From assembly GCF_900566075.1 (NCBI RefSeq), contig NZ_UPHU01000001.1:6076325-6140324 (forward strand): a stretch of DNA of 64,000 nucleotides, read 5' to 3'. The translations under genes were made by a program, and so were the position numbers. This document shows positions 34,714 to 43,860 of the stretch, piece after piece. The first letter of the stretch is position 1, and each line of letters opens with the position of its first letter. Origin of the DNA: Mycobacterium pseudokansasii. Its GTDB lineage: Bacteria > Actinomycetota > Actinomycetes > Mycobacteriales > Mycobacteriaceae. The notes under the pieces were generated by a model. That model worked only from the letters and a program-made list of their open reading frames with translations. It made no database searches and was not told the DNA's origin.

Positions 34714-36606
34714 TCACGACATCGTTCGCAGCAGACGCCGTAAGCGCAGCGCCAGGTGGAGTTCGGTTGCCGAGTTGGTGGTGTGCAGGTCGACACCGAG
34801 CAGCGTTTCGATCCGTTGCAATCGCTGCTGGACGGTGTTGGTGTGGACATGCAGATGGCGGGCCGCCGCCCGGATGCTGCGGTCTCGGTCCAGGTAGGCC
34901 TCGAGGGTCGGGATGAGACTCGTGTGACGATCGGTGTCGTGCTCTTGCAGAGCACCCACGCGGCGGTGCACGAAGTCGCTCAGCTGGGCGCGGTCAGGGT
35001 TGGCCAGCAGTAGTCCTACGAAGCCGAGGGTGTCGATGGTGGCCGGGCCGTGTCCGGTCAGCTTGTCCTGGGCCGTTGCGCAGTCCAGCGCTGTCGCGTA
35101 GTGGTGCTCGATGTCGCTGGGTCGGGTAGCGGGACCGGAGGCGCCCACCGCGACGAGCAGTCCGGCCTCGTGGAAGGCGGTGGCGACATCGGTTGCTGCG
35201 GCATGAGGGTCGGCCAGCGGAAGGACGGCGACGAGGTGGCCGTCTATCTCGCCGGGAAGCCCGCCGACCCGGTGCGCATGTCCGCGAAACAGTGAGCGGG
35301 TCTGACGTCGGCGATCGGTCAGCGTCGACGTGACGAGGACGACGTTCGGCCTGCTGAGCTCCAGGCCCAGGCTCGCGGCCTGGCGCTCCACAGTATCGAG
35401 CCGTCGACCGCGGACCAGGTCGGTGACCAGGTCGGCAGACGAGCGGAACTGGGCCTCGGAGATGGCATGCATGGTGGCCAGAAGCAGGGCGGTCGCGGTC
35501 GCCGCGCGCTCCAATAGCAGGCGCTCCATCTCCAGGAGATCATCGCGTTCGACGACCAGCACCGCGAGCGGCTCACCGCCGCAATGGGCAGGAGCCGCCC
35601 ACAGCGGTGCCCCGCCCTCACCTGTGACATGCACGGCCCGGCCGCCGGCAGCGATTCTGTCGAGGTCGCCGCGAGCTATCACGGGCCGCCACGACAGAGG
35701 CGCCGCGGCGAGGAGCACACCCTGCGGGTCGAGGACGGCGGCCTTCGCTCCCAGGAGTTCGTTCATGGTTGCGGCGACCGCGTCGGTCCGGGTTCCGGGT
35801 AGCAGCAGAGCCAGCAGCCGGTCATGAGCCTGGGCACCCCATTCGAGCTGAGAGTTCACCCGTCTGAAGTTCTCGTTCGCTTCCTCGAGCGCGGTGCGGG
35901 ACCGGCGTGCTTCTTCGTGACGGCGGGCCGCCGCGACGGCCACGGCTGCCAGAGAAGCGAGCGATGTCAGCAGGTCGACTTGCTCGTCGGTGACGGTGAC
36001 GGGCCGCCGCCAGCTCACCATGAGCACTCCGAGCGGCTCCTCGTTGTCGAGCATCGGCGCTCCGGCCATCGTGACGAGATGGTCTGCTCGCACTGAGGCG
36101 TCTCCGGACGGATCGTGGTCGATGGCCGGGTCGGTCAGATAATCCTTCGTGACGTAGGGGCTCCGAAGACGGAGCACTAGTCCGGTGAATCCCGCTCCGG
36201 CGGGCGTGTGCTGAAGGCGGAACGTCTCCGTGCGGGCGCCAGTGGTTGCGCGGATGGTCGAGGACTGCTCGTCGCGATCCACGAGGTTGAGGTGGGCGAC
36301 CTGGCTGCCGATCAGATCACGAGTTGCCTCGACGATGACACCGAGCAACTCCCCCAGAGCAGCGGTGCCCAGAAGCCGCTGCGCCGTTTGCAACAGCCGG
36401 TACAGCTCGGTCTCCCGGCGCAAGTAACCGGCGTAGTCGGACCGGATCCCCTCGATCGGTGCCCGCAACGAGGAGAGGTCCGACTCCTCACCTGTTTCCG
36501 TCAAGCTGTCGGCCAGTCGCGCGATCGCCTGCGTGGAATCGCCCGGCGCGGCTCCGGCCCGGCAAGAGTGCAGAAGTGCGGCGATGTCCGCCACGATCCT
36601 GGACAT
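34714..36606 (-). CDS. GAF-domain PucR-type transcriptional regulator
   Basis: A 630-residue regulator. An N-terminal helical region (to about 65) is followed by a GAF domain (about 70-225, with VAHLNLVDRDE and GVLMVSW), a central ligand-like region, and a C-terminal PucR/CdaR helix-turn-helix (LEAYLDRDRSIRAAARHLHVHTNTV). Such proteins activate catabolic genes on sensing a substrate. The start is the ATG at 36606; a TTG 9 bases upstream is an alternative. It is divergent from a CoA-transferase gene and probably controls it; an inverted repeat lies between the starts. Confidence 0.87.
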   Translation of the reverse strand: MSRIVADIAALLHSCRAGAAPGDSTQAIARLADSLTETGEESDLSSLRAPIEGIRSDYAGYLRRETELYRLLQTAQRLLGTAALGELLGVIVEATRDLIGSQVAHLNLVDRDEQSSTIRATTGARTETFRLQHTPAGAGFTGLVLRLRSPYVTKDYLTDPAIDHDPSGDASVRADHLVTMAGAPMLDNEEPLGVLMVSWRRPVTVTDEQVDLLTSLASLAAVAVAAARRHEEARRSRTALEEANENFRRVNSQLEWGAQAHDRLLALLLPGTRTDAVAATMNELLGAKAAVLDPQGVLLAAAPLSWRPVIARGDLDRIAAGGRAVHVTGEGGAPLWAAPAHCGGEPLAVLVVERDDLLEMERLLLERAATATALLLATMHAISEAQFRSSADLVTDLVRGRRLDTVERQAASLGLELSRPNVVLVTSTLTDRRRQTRSLFRGHAHRVGGLPGEIDGHLVAVLPLADPHAAATDVATAFHEAGLLVAVGASGPATRPSDIEHHYATALDCATAQDKLTGHGPATIDTLGFVGLLLANPDRAQLSDFVHRRVGALQEHDTDRHTSLIPTLEAYLDRDRSIRAAARHLHVHTNTVQQRLQRIETLLGVDLHTTNSATELHLALRLRRLLRTMS

Positions 36607-36636
36607 GTGCGTCAACCTATCAAGATCGACTGATAA

Positions 36637-36652
36637 ATAGTTTGGGAACTAT
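36637..36652. promoter_or_regulatory. Inverted repeat in the divergent promoter region
   Basis: ATAGTT and AACTAT flank a TGGG spacer in an A/T-rich patch between the PucR-type regulator and the CoA-transferase. The position, 30-50 bases from both starts, suits an operator or overlapping promoter. Direct evidence of binding is not available. Confidence 0.45.
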
Positions 36653-36688
36653 ATTGCGGGCACCGTAGCCACCCTAGGTTTGTGCCTC

Positions 36689-37954
36689 ATGACGCATGAC
36701 AGTTCGCATGGCCAACCTCCTTCGGCAACCGGTCCCGCCAAGTGCCTTCCGCTCGAGGGCATCCGCGTCCTGGACCTCACCCGGGCGCTGTCGGGCCCGT
36801 TCTGCACCACGCTCCTCGGCGACCTCGGCGCCGACATCATCAAGGTCGAGCCGACCGGCGGCGACATGATCCGCCACTGGGGGCCGCACGACCGAGGCAC
36901 CAGCCTCTACCACGTCTCGGTCAACCGCAACAAGCGCTCCATCTCCCTCGATCTCCGTTCCGACGACGGCAGGGACGTGCTGCGCCGGCTGGCCGAGCAG
37001 GTCGACGTGATCGTGGAGAACTTCCGTCCCGGGATCCTGGCGGACATCGGCCTCGACGCCGACTGGCTCGACCAGCACGCACCGGACGTCCTCGTCGCCA
37101 GTGTCACCGGGTTCGGGAGCCGCGGACCGCTGCACCGCGAACCCTGCTTCGACCAGATCATCCAGGGCATGGGCGGCCTGATGTCGCTTACCGGCGAGCC
37201 GTCGCGCATCGGGGTGCGGGTGGGCCTGCCGATCGTCGACCTCCTCACCGGAATGTTCGCCGCCGTCGGCGTTGCGGCGACGCTCGCCGGGCGTGCCCGG
37301 GGTGTCACGACCCGCACCGTCGGCGCCTCCATGCTCGAGAGCGCCTTGGCGGTCCTGACCTTCCAGGCGCAGAATTACCTGTCCAACGGCATCGTCCCCG
37401 AACGCGTCGGGAATTCCCATCCGGTTCTGGCACCGTGCGGCGTGTTCCAGACTGCCGACCACGCGATCAACATCGCCGCAGGCACCCAGGCCCATTTCGA
37501 GCGGCTCTGCCGACTGGTCGGCCGCGAGGACGTGATCAGCGATCCGCGGTTCTGCGACAGCCCGAGCCGGCTGCGCCATCGCGAGGAACTCGACGCCGTC
37601 ATCGCCGGGGCTCTGGCCAGGGCGGACTCGGGCCACTGGGTCCGCCTGCTGCGTGAGGCCGACATCCCGGCCGGGCCGGTCCACGACATGGCGGGCGTCT
37701 TTGCCGACCCGCAGGTGCGCGCGGTCGACGTCGTCGAGAACGTCGACCACCCCAGCCTCGGCACCGTCCACCTAGTCCGTGGCCCCCTGCACATCGACGA
37801 CCAGCCGTGCTCCGTGCGGCTGGCGCCGCCCCTGCTCGGCGAACACAGCCGAGAGATCCTGCGCGAGTTCGGTGTGTCCGACAGCGAGATTGCCGGTCTC
37901 ATCGCCGACGGTGTGCTCGTCGCGCACAGCGAGAGGGTCGAGGTCAGCCGATGA
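36689..37954 (+). CDS. Family III CoA-transferase (CaiB/BaiF)
   Basis: A 421-residue family III CoA-transferase. RVLDLTRALSGPFCTTLLGDLGADIIKVE is the N-terminal family signature (here GDLGADIIKVE), and Asp155 in PCFDQIIQG is the likely catalytic aspartate that forms the acyl-enzyme anhydride. It moves CoA between organic acids, for example activating a substrate for the adjacent hydratase. The ATG at 36689 is used. The stop overlaps the next gene's ATG as ATGA, showing translational coupling. Confidence 0.92.
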   Translation: MTHDSSHGQPPSATGPAKCLPLEGIRVLDLTRALSGPFCTTLLGDLGADIIKVEPTGGDMIRHWGPHDRGTSLYHVSVNRNKRSISLDLRSDDGRDVLRRLAEQVDVIVENFRPGILADIGLDADWLDQHAPDVLVASVTGFGSRGPLHREPCFDQIIQGMGGLMSLTGEPSRIGVRVGLPIVDLLTGMFAAVGVAATLAGRARGVTTRTVGASMLESALAVLTFQAQNYLSNGIVPERVGNSHPVLAPCGVFQTADHAINIAAGTQAHFERLCRLVGREDVISDPRFCDSPSRLRHREELDAVIAGALARADSGHWVRLLREADIPAGPVHDMAGVFADPQVRAVDVVENVDHPSLGTVHLVRGPLHIDDQPCSVRLAPPLLGEHSREILREFGVSDSEIAGLIADGVLVAHSERVEVSR

Positions 37955-38736
37955 GCGAGATCCTGTGGGAGATCGACGGTCCGCTGGCCACGGTGACCGT
38001 CTCGCGCCCGAATAAGCGCAACGCCCTGACCGCAGCGATGTGGACCTCGATCGCTGAACTGGTCCCGGAGTTCGCCGAGACCGACGGGGTCCGGGTGATC
38101 GCGCTGCGGGGGGCCGGCGGCTACTTCTCCGCGGGGGCCGACCTCGCCGACGTGCTGGCCGCGACCAGTGATCTCGACGCCGCGACCGCGTACTGCCGGA
38201 TCGTCGTCGGGGCATTGGCCGCCGTCGCCACCTGCCGGATCCCGACGATCGCCGCCGTCGACGGCGTCGCGGCGGGCGGCGGCGTCGAGCTGGCTCTGGC
38301 GGCGGACAACCGGATCGCGACCGCGCGGAGCACGTTCCAGCTGCCGTTCGGCGCGCTGGGGGTTGTCCCCGACGGCATCACACTGCGCAGGCTGACCACC
38401 ATCGTCGGCGACGCGACCGCCCAATGGATGATGCTGACCGGCCGCCCGATGGATGCGGCGAACGCGTTGCGCACCGGGCTGATCGACGACCTGGTCACCG
38501 ACGTGCCGCTCGACGCCGTTGGTCGCATCGCCGAATCCGTGGCCAACCACTCCTTCCCGGCCCTGCTGCGCGCGCGGGAACTGGTCAAACCCACCCTCGA
38601 CGCCACACAGATCGAGCGCGACGCCGAGGAGATGGCGCGCTCATTCGTGTCGGGACACGTCCGGGAAGCCGCTATCCGCTTCACCGAGGAACGTTCCCGC
38701 TCCGCCGAATACGCCGCAAATACCACCGCGAGCTAG
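37951..38736 (+). CDS. Enoyl-CoA hydratase/isomerase family protein
   Basis: A 261-residue crotonase-fold protein. The oxyanion-hole segments are GAGGYFSAGADL and DGVAAGGGVELALAAD; FGALGVVPDG occupies the usual second catalytic position, where a hydratase would have Glu and here Val/Pro replace it, so the exact reaction (hydratase or isomerase) is uncertain. It is coupled to the CoA-transferase by a 4-base overlap, and the pair is probably under the divergent PucR-type regulator. This block is not part of the M. tuberculosis order at this place, as far as I recall. Confidence 0.9.
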   Translation: MSEILWEIDGPLATVTVSRPNKRNALTAAMWTSIAELVPEFAETDGVRVIALRGAGGYFSAGADLADVLAATSDLDAATAYCRIVVGALAAVATCRIPTIAAVDGVAAGGGVELALAADNRIATARSTFQLPFGALGVVPDGITLRRLTTIVGDATAQWMMLTGRPMDAANALRTGLIDDLVTDVPLDAVGRIAESVANHSFPALLRARELVKPTLDATQIERDAEEMARSFVSGHVREAAIRFTEERSRSAEYAANTTAS

Positions 38737-38894
38737 GACACACCATGGCGCAGCTGCCCGGCGGAGTGGTGGTGGGTGATGAACCGTTGGGGCGCGGCAC
38801 AGACCACTGGAGTCCGGGCAGTTCCGCTCGGCGCAATCCAGCAGTGCGAGATGCACGAGTTCCTGGCGCGAAACTCGAAACCACCTCTGAACGG

Positions 38895-38981
38895 CGGTGG
38901 CGGAGGGATTTGAACCCCCGGACGGTTTTAGCCGTCTCTCGCTTTCAAGGCGAGTGCATTAGGCCGCTCTGCCACGCCACC
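38895..38981 (-). tRNA. tRNA-Ser(TGA)
   Basis: On the minus strand the acceptor GGTGGCG pairs with CGCCACC; the anticodon loop contains TGA within CTTGAAAG; the variable arm is long and the T-loop is TTCAAAT. Discriminator G, no encoded CCA. It borders the regulator/CoA-transferase/hydratase island. Confidence 0.94.
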
Positions 38982-39014
38982 GCTGCTTAGGGTAGCGGTT
39001 GTAGCGTGGCCCTC

Positions 39015-39986
39015 ATGCGTGCCATTGTCGCCGAATCGGCGGATCAACTGGTTTGGCAGGACGTGCCCGATGTCTGCGCCGGCCCGGACGAGGTGCTCGT
39101 CAAGGTCGCCGCGGCCGGTGTCAACCGCGCCGACGTGCTGCAGGCCGCCGGTAAGTATCCGCCGCCGCCCGGAGCCAGCGAGATCATCGGGATGGAGGTC
39201 AGCGGCACCGTCGCGTCGGTGGGCGCCGATGTGACGGATTGGTCAGCGGGACAAGAGGTTTGCGCGTTGCTGGCCGGCGGTGGCTACGCCGAGTACGTCG
39301 CCGTTCCCGCCGGCCAGGTGATGCCGCTGCCGCCGAAAGTCGGTCTCGTCGACGCCGCGGCACTGCCCGAAGTCGCCGCCACGGTGTGGTCGAACCTGGT
39401 GATGACCGCCCACCTGAGCCCGGGTCAGCTGCTGTTGATCCACGGCGGCGCCAGCGGCATCGGCACCCACGCGATCCAGGTGGCTCGCGCATTGGGTGCC
39501 CGGGTGGCGGTCACTGCGGGGACGCCGGAAAAGCTGGAACTCTGCCGCAACCTCGGGGCGCAGATCACCATCAACTATCACGACGAGGACTTCGTCGCTC
39601 GCCTCAACGAGGAGAGCCCCGGGGCCGACGTGATTCTCGACATCATGGGCGCGGCCTACCTGGACCGCAATATCGACGCCCTGGCCACCGACGGGCAGCT
39701 CGTCGTCATCGGCATGCAGGGCGGCGTCAAGGCGGAGCTCAACCTGGGCAAGTTGCTCACCAAGCGGGCCCGGATCATCGGCACCACGCTGCGGGCCCGG
39801 CCGGTGACCGGTCCGAACGGCAAAAGCGCCATCGTCCAGGCGGTGACTGCCTCGGTCTGGCCGATGATCGCCAACGAGCGGGTTCGGCCGATCATCGGCA
39901 CCCGGCTGCCCATCCAACAGGCGGCGCGGGCGCATCAACTGATGCTGTCGGGCAAGACGTACGGAAAAATCCTGCTGACCGTCTAA
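39015..39986 (+). CDS. NAD(P)H quinone oxidoreductase (PIG3-like, Rv3777-like)
   Basis: A 323-residue zinc-independent medium-chain reductase. VNRADVLQAAGKYPPPPG and GMEVSGTV are the signature of the PIG3/quinone oxidoreductase group, and HGGASGIGTHAIQ is the NADPH-binding motif. It reduces quinones. The ATG at 39015 is chosen; a GTG 9 bases upstream is an alternative. It is convergent with the aminotransferase-like gene, only 8 bases between stops. Confidence 0.9.
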   Translation: MRAIVAESADQLVWQDVPDVCAGPDEVLVKVAAAGVNRADVLQAAGKYPPPPGASEIIGMEVSGTVASVGADVTDWSAGQEVCALLAGGGYAEYVAVPAGQVMPLPPKVGLVDAAALPEVAATVWSNLVMTAHLSPGQLLLIHGGASGIGTHAIQVARALGARVAVTAGTPEKLELCRNLGAQITINYHDEDFVARLNEESPGADVILDIMGAAYLDRNIDALATDGQLVVIGMQGGVKAELNLGKLLTKRARIIGTTLRARPVTGPNGKSAIVQAVTASVWPMIANERVRPIIGTRLPIQQAARAHQLMLSGKTYGKILLTV

Positions 39987-39994
39987 CCCGACTC

Positions 39995-41191
39995 TTAACC
40001 CAGCGACGCCAGCGCGCGCACCAGCTGGTCGACTTCTGCCATCGTCGAATAGTGGGCCAGTCCGACGGTCACCGCGCCGCCCACGTCGTTGGCGCCCAGC
40101 ACGTCCAGCGCACGCGAGTTGGCATTCGCGATCGCCAGAATGCCGTTGTCGGCCAGGCGCTGTACCACCCGATCGGCCGGCACGTCGTGAAATGCGAAGC
40201 TCAGCACCGGTATCCGCGCTTCCGGGCGGCCGATCAGGATCACCAACGGCAACGACCGCAACGACACCATCAGGTAGTCGAAGATCCGGTTCAGGTAGGC
40301 CGACGCCGAATGCATCGACACCGACAGGCGTTCGCGGCGAGTCCCGCGAGCCGACTCGTCCAGGGAGGCGAGGTATTCGATGCTGGCGACCACGCCGGCC
40401 AGCAGACCGAACTGGTGCCCGCCGATCTCCAGCCGCGCCGGACCGGTGGCATACGGGTTCGTCGACACCGAGGCAAAGGTGTTCATCAGCGCGGGCTCAC
40501 GGAAAACCATCGCCCCGACCGGCGGCCCGCCCCAGCCGACGGCGTTCACCGCCACCACGTCGGCCTCGGTTTCCTTGATGTCGATCAGCCGGTACGGGGC
40601 GGCAGCGGAGTGGTCGACCACCACCAGACCGCCGACGTCGTGGACCAGCTTGGTCATCGCCCGCAGGTCGGTGACCGCGCCCAGGGTCCCCGACGCGGAG
40701 GTGACGGCGACCAGCCGGGTCGACTTGCCGATCAGGCTCTCCCACTGCCACGTCGGCAGCTCACCGGTCTCGATGTCGACCTCGGCCCACTTCACCTTGG
40801 CGCCGTAGCGGTGTGCAGCCCGCAGCCACGGCGCGATGTTGGCCTCGTCGTCGAGGCGGCTGACGATCACCTCGTAACCCAGGCCCGCGCGCGACGACGA
40901 CGCCTCGGCCAGCGACGACAGCAGCACCGCGCGATCGGCGCCCAGCACCACGCCGCTCGGGTCACCGTTGACCAGATCGGCCACCGCCTCACGTGCCGCA
41001 TCCAGCACCGCGGCACTGCGCCTCGCCGAGGGGTGCGCCCCCGCGGTACTGGCGGCGGATCTGCGGAACGCCGTCGACACGGTGGTCGCGACGGAATCGG
41101 GAATCAGCATGCCGGCCGGCGCATCGAAGTGCACCCATCCGTCACCCAGCGACGGGTGCAACCCTCGCACCCGGGCGACGTCGTATGGCAT
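39995..41191 (-). CDS. Cysteine desulfurase-fold protein (Rv3778c-like), PLP lysine absent
   Basis: A 398-residue protein of the SufS/NifS class V aminotransferase fold; the ATG at 41191 gives the length I recall for Rv3778c. [12 protein letters not shown] at the start, DDEANIAPW (the HHxN-type region), [12 protein letters not shown] (Asp that contacts the PLP ring) and the final catalytic-domain strands are present. Where active enzymes have S-x-H-K and GPxG, this protein has [15 protein letters not shown], with no lysine. It may not bind PLP covalently, so transaminase or desulfurase activity is doubtful. Confidence 0.85.
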   Translation of the reverse strand: MPYDVARVRGLHPSLGDGWVHFDAPAGMLIPDSVATTVSTAFRRSAASTAGAHPSARRSAAVLDAAREAVADLVNGDPSGVVLGADRAVLLSSLAEASSSRAGLGYEVIVSRLDDEANIAPWLRAAHRYGAKVKWAEVDIETGELPTWQWESLIGKSTRLVAVTSASGTLGAVTDLRAMTKLVHDVGGLVVVDHSAAAPYRLIDIKETEADVVAVNAVGWGGPPVGAMVFREPALMNTFASVSTNPYATGPARLEIGGHQFGLLAGVVASIEYLASLDESARGTRRERLSVSMHSASAYLNRIFDYLMVSLRSLPLVILIGRPEARIPVLSFAFHDVPADRVVQRLADNGILAIANANSRALDVLGANDVGGAVTVGLAHYSTMAEVDQLVRALASLG

Positions 41192-41310
41192 GCCAGCCAC
41201 CCTAATGCTCTCGCTATATCTGCAAATTGGTGACGGTCGTGGGTGCCCCATCGACGTTCCAGCCGCTACGGCTTCCCGAGCCAGGACACCCGGCCAGCCA
41301 TACTAGTCCA

Positions 41311-43317
41311 GTGAGCTTGTGGTTCGGAACGCTGATCGCATTGGTATTGCTGATCGCGCCCGGGGCAATCGTCGCACGCATCGCTCAGCTGAATTGGCCC
41401 ACCGCTGTTGCGGTGGGCCCGCCGCTGACGTACGGCGTCATCGCCGTGGCGATCCTGCCCTATGGGGCACTGGGCATCCCGTGGAACGGCTGGACGGCAC
41501 TGCTGGCCTTGGCCGTCGTGGCCGCGGTGGCCATCGGCCTTCAGCTGTTGCTCGGCCGCTTTCGGGACCGGGACGCCGAGGCGCGGGCGGTCGGTCGCGG
41601 TCCGGCGCTGACGGTCGCGGCCGGGGTGCTGCTGGGGGTGCTGTTCATCGGCTGGGCGGCATATCGTGGGATCCCGCACTGGCAGTCCATCCCCAGCACC
41701 TGGGACGCGGTGTGGCACGCCAACACCGTGCGCTTCATCCTCGACACCGGCCAGGCGTCGCCCACCCACATGGGCGAGCTCCGCAACGTCGAAACCCACG
41801 CGCTGCTGTATTACCCGTCGGTGTTCCACGCGCTGGCCGCGGTGTTCTGCCAGCTCACCGGCGCCGCAGCCACCACCGGTTACACGCTGAACTCGCTGGC
41901 CGCGGCAATCTGGCTGTTTCCGGTGAGCGCGGCGGTGCTGACCTGGCGGGTGCTGCGCTCACGGTTGGCCGAATGGCCGGCCACCTCGGCCTCCGCGGAG
42001 TGGCTGACAGCCGGGGCGGCCGCCACCGCGGCGGCATTGTCGGCGTCGTTCACTGCGGTGCCCTACGTCGAGTTCGACACCGCCGCGATGCCCAACCTGG
42101 CCGCCTACGGGGTCGCGGTGCCCACCATGGCGCTGATCACCTCGACGCTGCGCCATCGCGACCGGATCCCGGTGGCGGTGCTGGCGTTCGTGGGCGTCTT
42201 GTCGGTGCACATCAGCGGCGGCGTCGTCGTCGTGCTGTTGGTGTCGGCGTGGTGGCTTTTCGAGGCGTTGTGGCATCCGGTCCGCGGCCGGCTGGCCGAT
42301 CTGCTGACACTGGCTTGCGTGGCAGTCATTTCCGGGCTGATCATGCTGCCGCAGGTCCTCAGCGTCCAACAGCAGGAAGACATCATCGCCGGGCATTCGT
42401 TTCTCACCTACCTGAGCAAGAAGCGCGGCCTGTTCGACGCCGTTTTCCAGCACTCCCGCCACCTCAACGACCTTCCGGTCCAGTACGGGCTGATCCTGCT
42501 GGCCGCCGTCGGCGGGTTCATTCTGCTGGTCAAGAAGATCTGGTGGCCGCTGGCGGTGTGGTTGCTGCTGATCGTGATGAACGTCAACGCCGGCACCCCG
42601 CTGGGCGGCCCGATCGAAGTGGTGGCCGGCGGGCTCGGCGAATTCTTCTACAACGACCCGCGCCGGATCGCGGCAGCCACCACGCTGCTGCTGATGCTGA
42701 TGGCCGGCGTCGCCGTGTTCACGATCGTCATGCTGGCGGTGGCCGGGGCCAAACGACTGACCCAGCGCTTCACGCGGTTCGAGACCCTGCCGCAGCCGTT
42801 CTGGACCTGGGCCACCGCCGCGCTGCTGATCGGGATCTGCCTGGCCAGCACCTGGCACTACTTTCCGCGGCACCGCTTCCTGTTCGGCGACAAGTACGAC
42901 TCGGTGATGATCGACCAACGCGACCTCGACGCCATGGCCTACCTGGCGACTCTGCCCGGCGCGCGCGACACCCTGATCGGCAATGCCAACACCGACGGCA
43001 CCGCATGGATGTATGCCGTGGCCGACCTGCACCCGTTGTGGACCCACTACGACTACCCCGTGCAGCAAGGCCCCGGGTACCACCGGTTCATCTTCTGGGC
43101 CTACGCCCGCAATGGCGATGCCGATCCGCGGGTACTGGAGTCCATCAAGGCCCTCAATATCCGCTACATCCTGACCAGCAGCCCGACGGTCAGGGGCTTC
43201 GCCGTTCCCGACGGACTAGTCTCTCTGGAGAAATCGCCGTCGTGGAAGAAGATCTACGACAACGGCGGGGCGCGGATTTACCAGTGGCGCGGGCAGAGCT
43301 CGACGACGCACTCCTAG
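41311..43317 (+). CDS. Rv3779-like multi-pass membrane protein (envelope-lipid/GT-C type)
   Basis: The 668-residue protein has about a dozen hydrophobic helices over residues 1-550 and an extracytoplasmic-type C-terminal domain (about 555-668). Rv3779 is of near-identical size and sits at the same place upstream of pafE and wzt. The TWDAVWHANTVRFI segment between early helices resembles the acidic loop of GT-C glycosyltransferases. In M. tuberculosis Rv3779 has been linked to glycolipid synthesis; here that is only inferred. The GTG at 41311 is used; upstream codons would run into the divergent gene. Confidence 0.85.
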   Translation: MSLWFGTLIALVLLIAPGAIVARIAQLNWPTAVAVGPPLTYGVIAVAILPYGALGIPWNGWTALLALAVVAAVAIGLQLLLGRFRDRDAEARAVGRGPALTVAAGVLLGVLFIGWAAYRGIPHWQSIPSTWDAVWHANTVRFILDTGQASPTHMGELRNVETHALLYYPSVFHALAAVFCQLTGAAATTGYTLNSLAAAIWLFPVSAAVLTWRVLRSRLAEWPATSASAEWLTAGAAATAAALSASFTAVPYVEFDTAAMPNLAAYGVAVPTMALITSTLRHRDRIPVAVLAFVGVLSVHISGGVVVVLLVSAWWLFEALWHPVRGRLADLLTLACVAVISGLIMLPQVLSVQQQEDIIAGHSFLTYLSKKRGLFDAVFQHSRHLNDLPVQYGLILLAAVGGFILLVKKIWWPLAVWLLLIVMNVNAGTPLGGPIEVVAGGLGEFFYNDPRRIAAATTLLLMLMAGVAVFTIVMLAVAGAKRLTQRFTRFETLPQPFWTWATAALLIGICLASTWHYFPRHRFLFGDKYDSVMIDQRDLDAMAYLATLPGARDTLIGNANTDGTAWMYAVADLHPLWTHYDYPVQQGPGYHRFIFWAYARNGDADPRVLESIKALNIRYILTSSPTVRGFAVPDGLVSLEKSPSWKKIYDNGGARIYQWRGQSSTTHS

Positions 43318-43332
43318 TCGACACGTATGAGG

Positions 43333-43857
43333 ATGGTGACTGGATTGACTACCGGCGACGACGACCAAGATGTCGAGGGCGTCGAGATCATCGGTGGCGA
43401 ACCGCGGTTCATGGCCGCGCTCGCCGAAGACGACTCCGACGAGCGTTCGCTGACCGATCTCGTCGAACAGCCCGCCAAGGTGATGCGAATCGGCACCATG
43501 ATCAAGCAACTGCTCGAAGAGGTCCGTGCCGCGCCGCTGGACGAGGCCAGCCGCAACCGGTTACGCGACATCCACGCCACCAGCATCCGCGAGCTCGAAG
43601 ACGGCCTGGCGCCGGAACTGCGCGAGGAACTCGACCGGCTGACGCTGCCGTTCAGCGAGGACGCCGCGCCTTCGGACGCCGAGCTGCGCATCGCGCAGGC
43701 ACAGTTGGTCGGCTGGCTGGAAGGTCTGTTCCACGGCATCCAGACCGCGCTGTTCGCCCAGCAGATGGCCGCCCGCGCGCAGCTGGAGCAGATGCGCCAG
43801 GGCGCGCTGCCCCCCGGCGTGGGCAAATCGGGCCACGGCCACGGCCAGTACCTGTAG
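43333..43857 (+). CDS. bpa: Bacterial proteasome activator Bpa/PafE
   Basis: A 174-residue helical protein. The helical core LTDLVEQPAKVMRIGTMIKQLLEEV onward (residues about 40-155) matches Bpa/PafE, which forms a dodecameric ring, and the C-terminus GQYL is the activating motif that docks in the 20S proteasome and opens its gate without ATP. The ATG at 43333 gives the M. tuberculosis-like MVTGL start; an upstream ATG at 43327 adds two residues. It lies just ahead of the galactan exporter genes but acts in cytosolic proteolysis. Confidence 0.95.
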   Translation: MVTGLTTGDDDQDVEGVEIIGGEPRFMAALAEDDSDERSLTDLVEQPAKVMRIGTMIKQLLEEVRAAPLDEASRNRLRDIHATSIRELEDGLAPELREELDRLTLPFSEDAAPSDAELRIAQAQLVGWLEGLFHGIQTALFAQQMAARAQLEQMRQGALPPGVGKSGHGHGQYL

Positions 43858-43860
43858 ACC

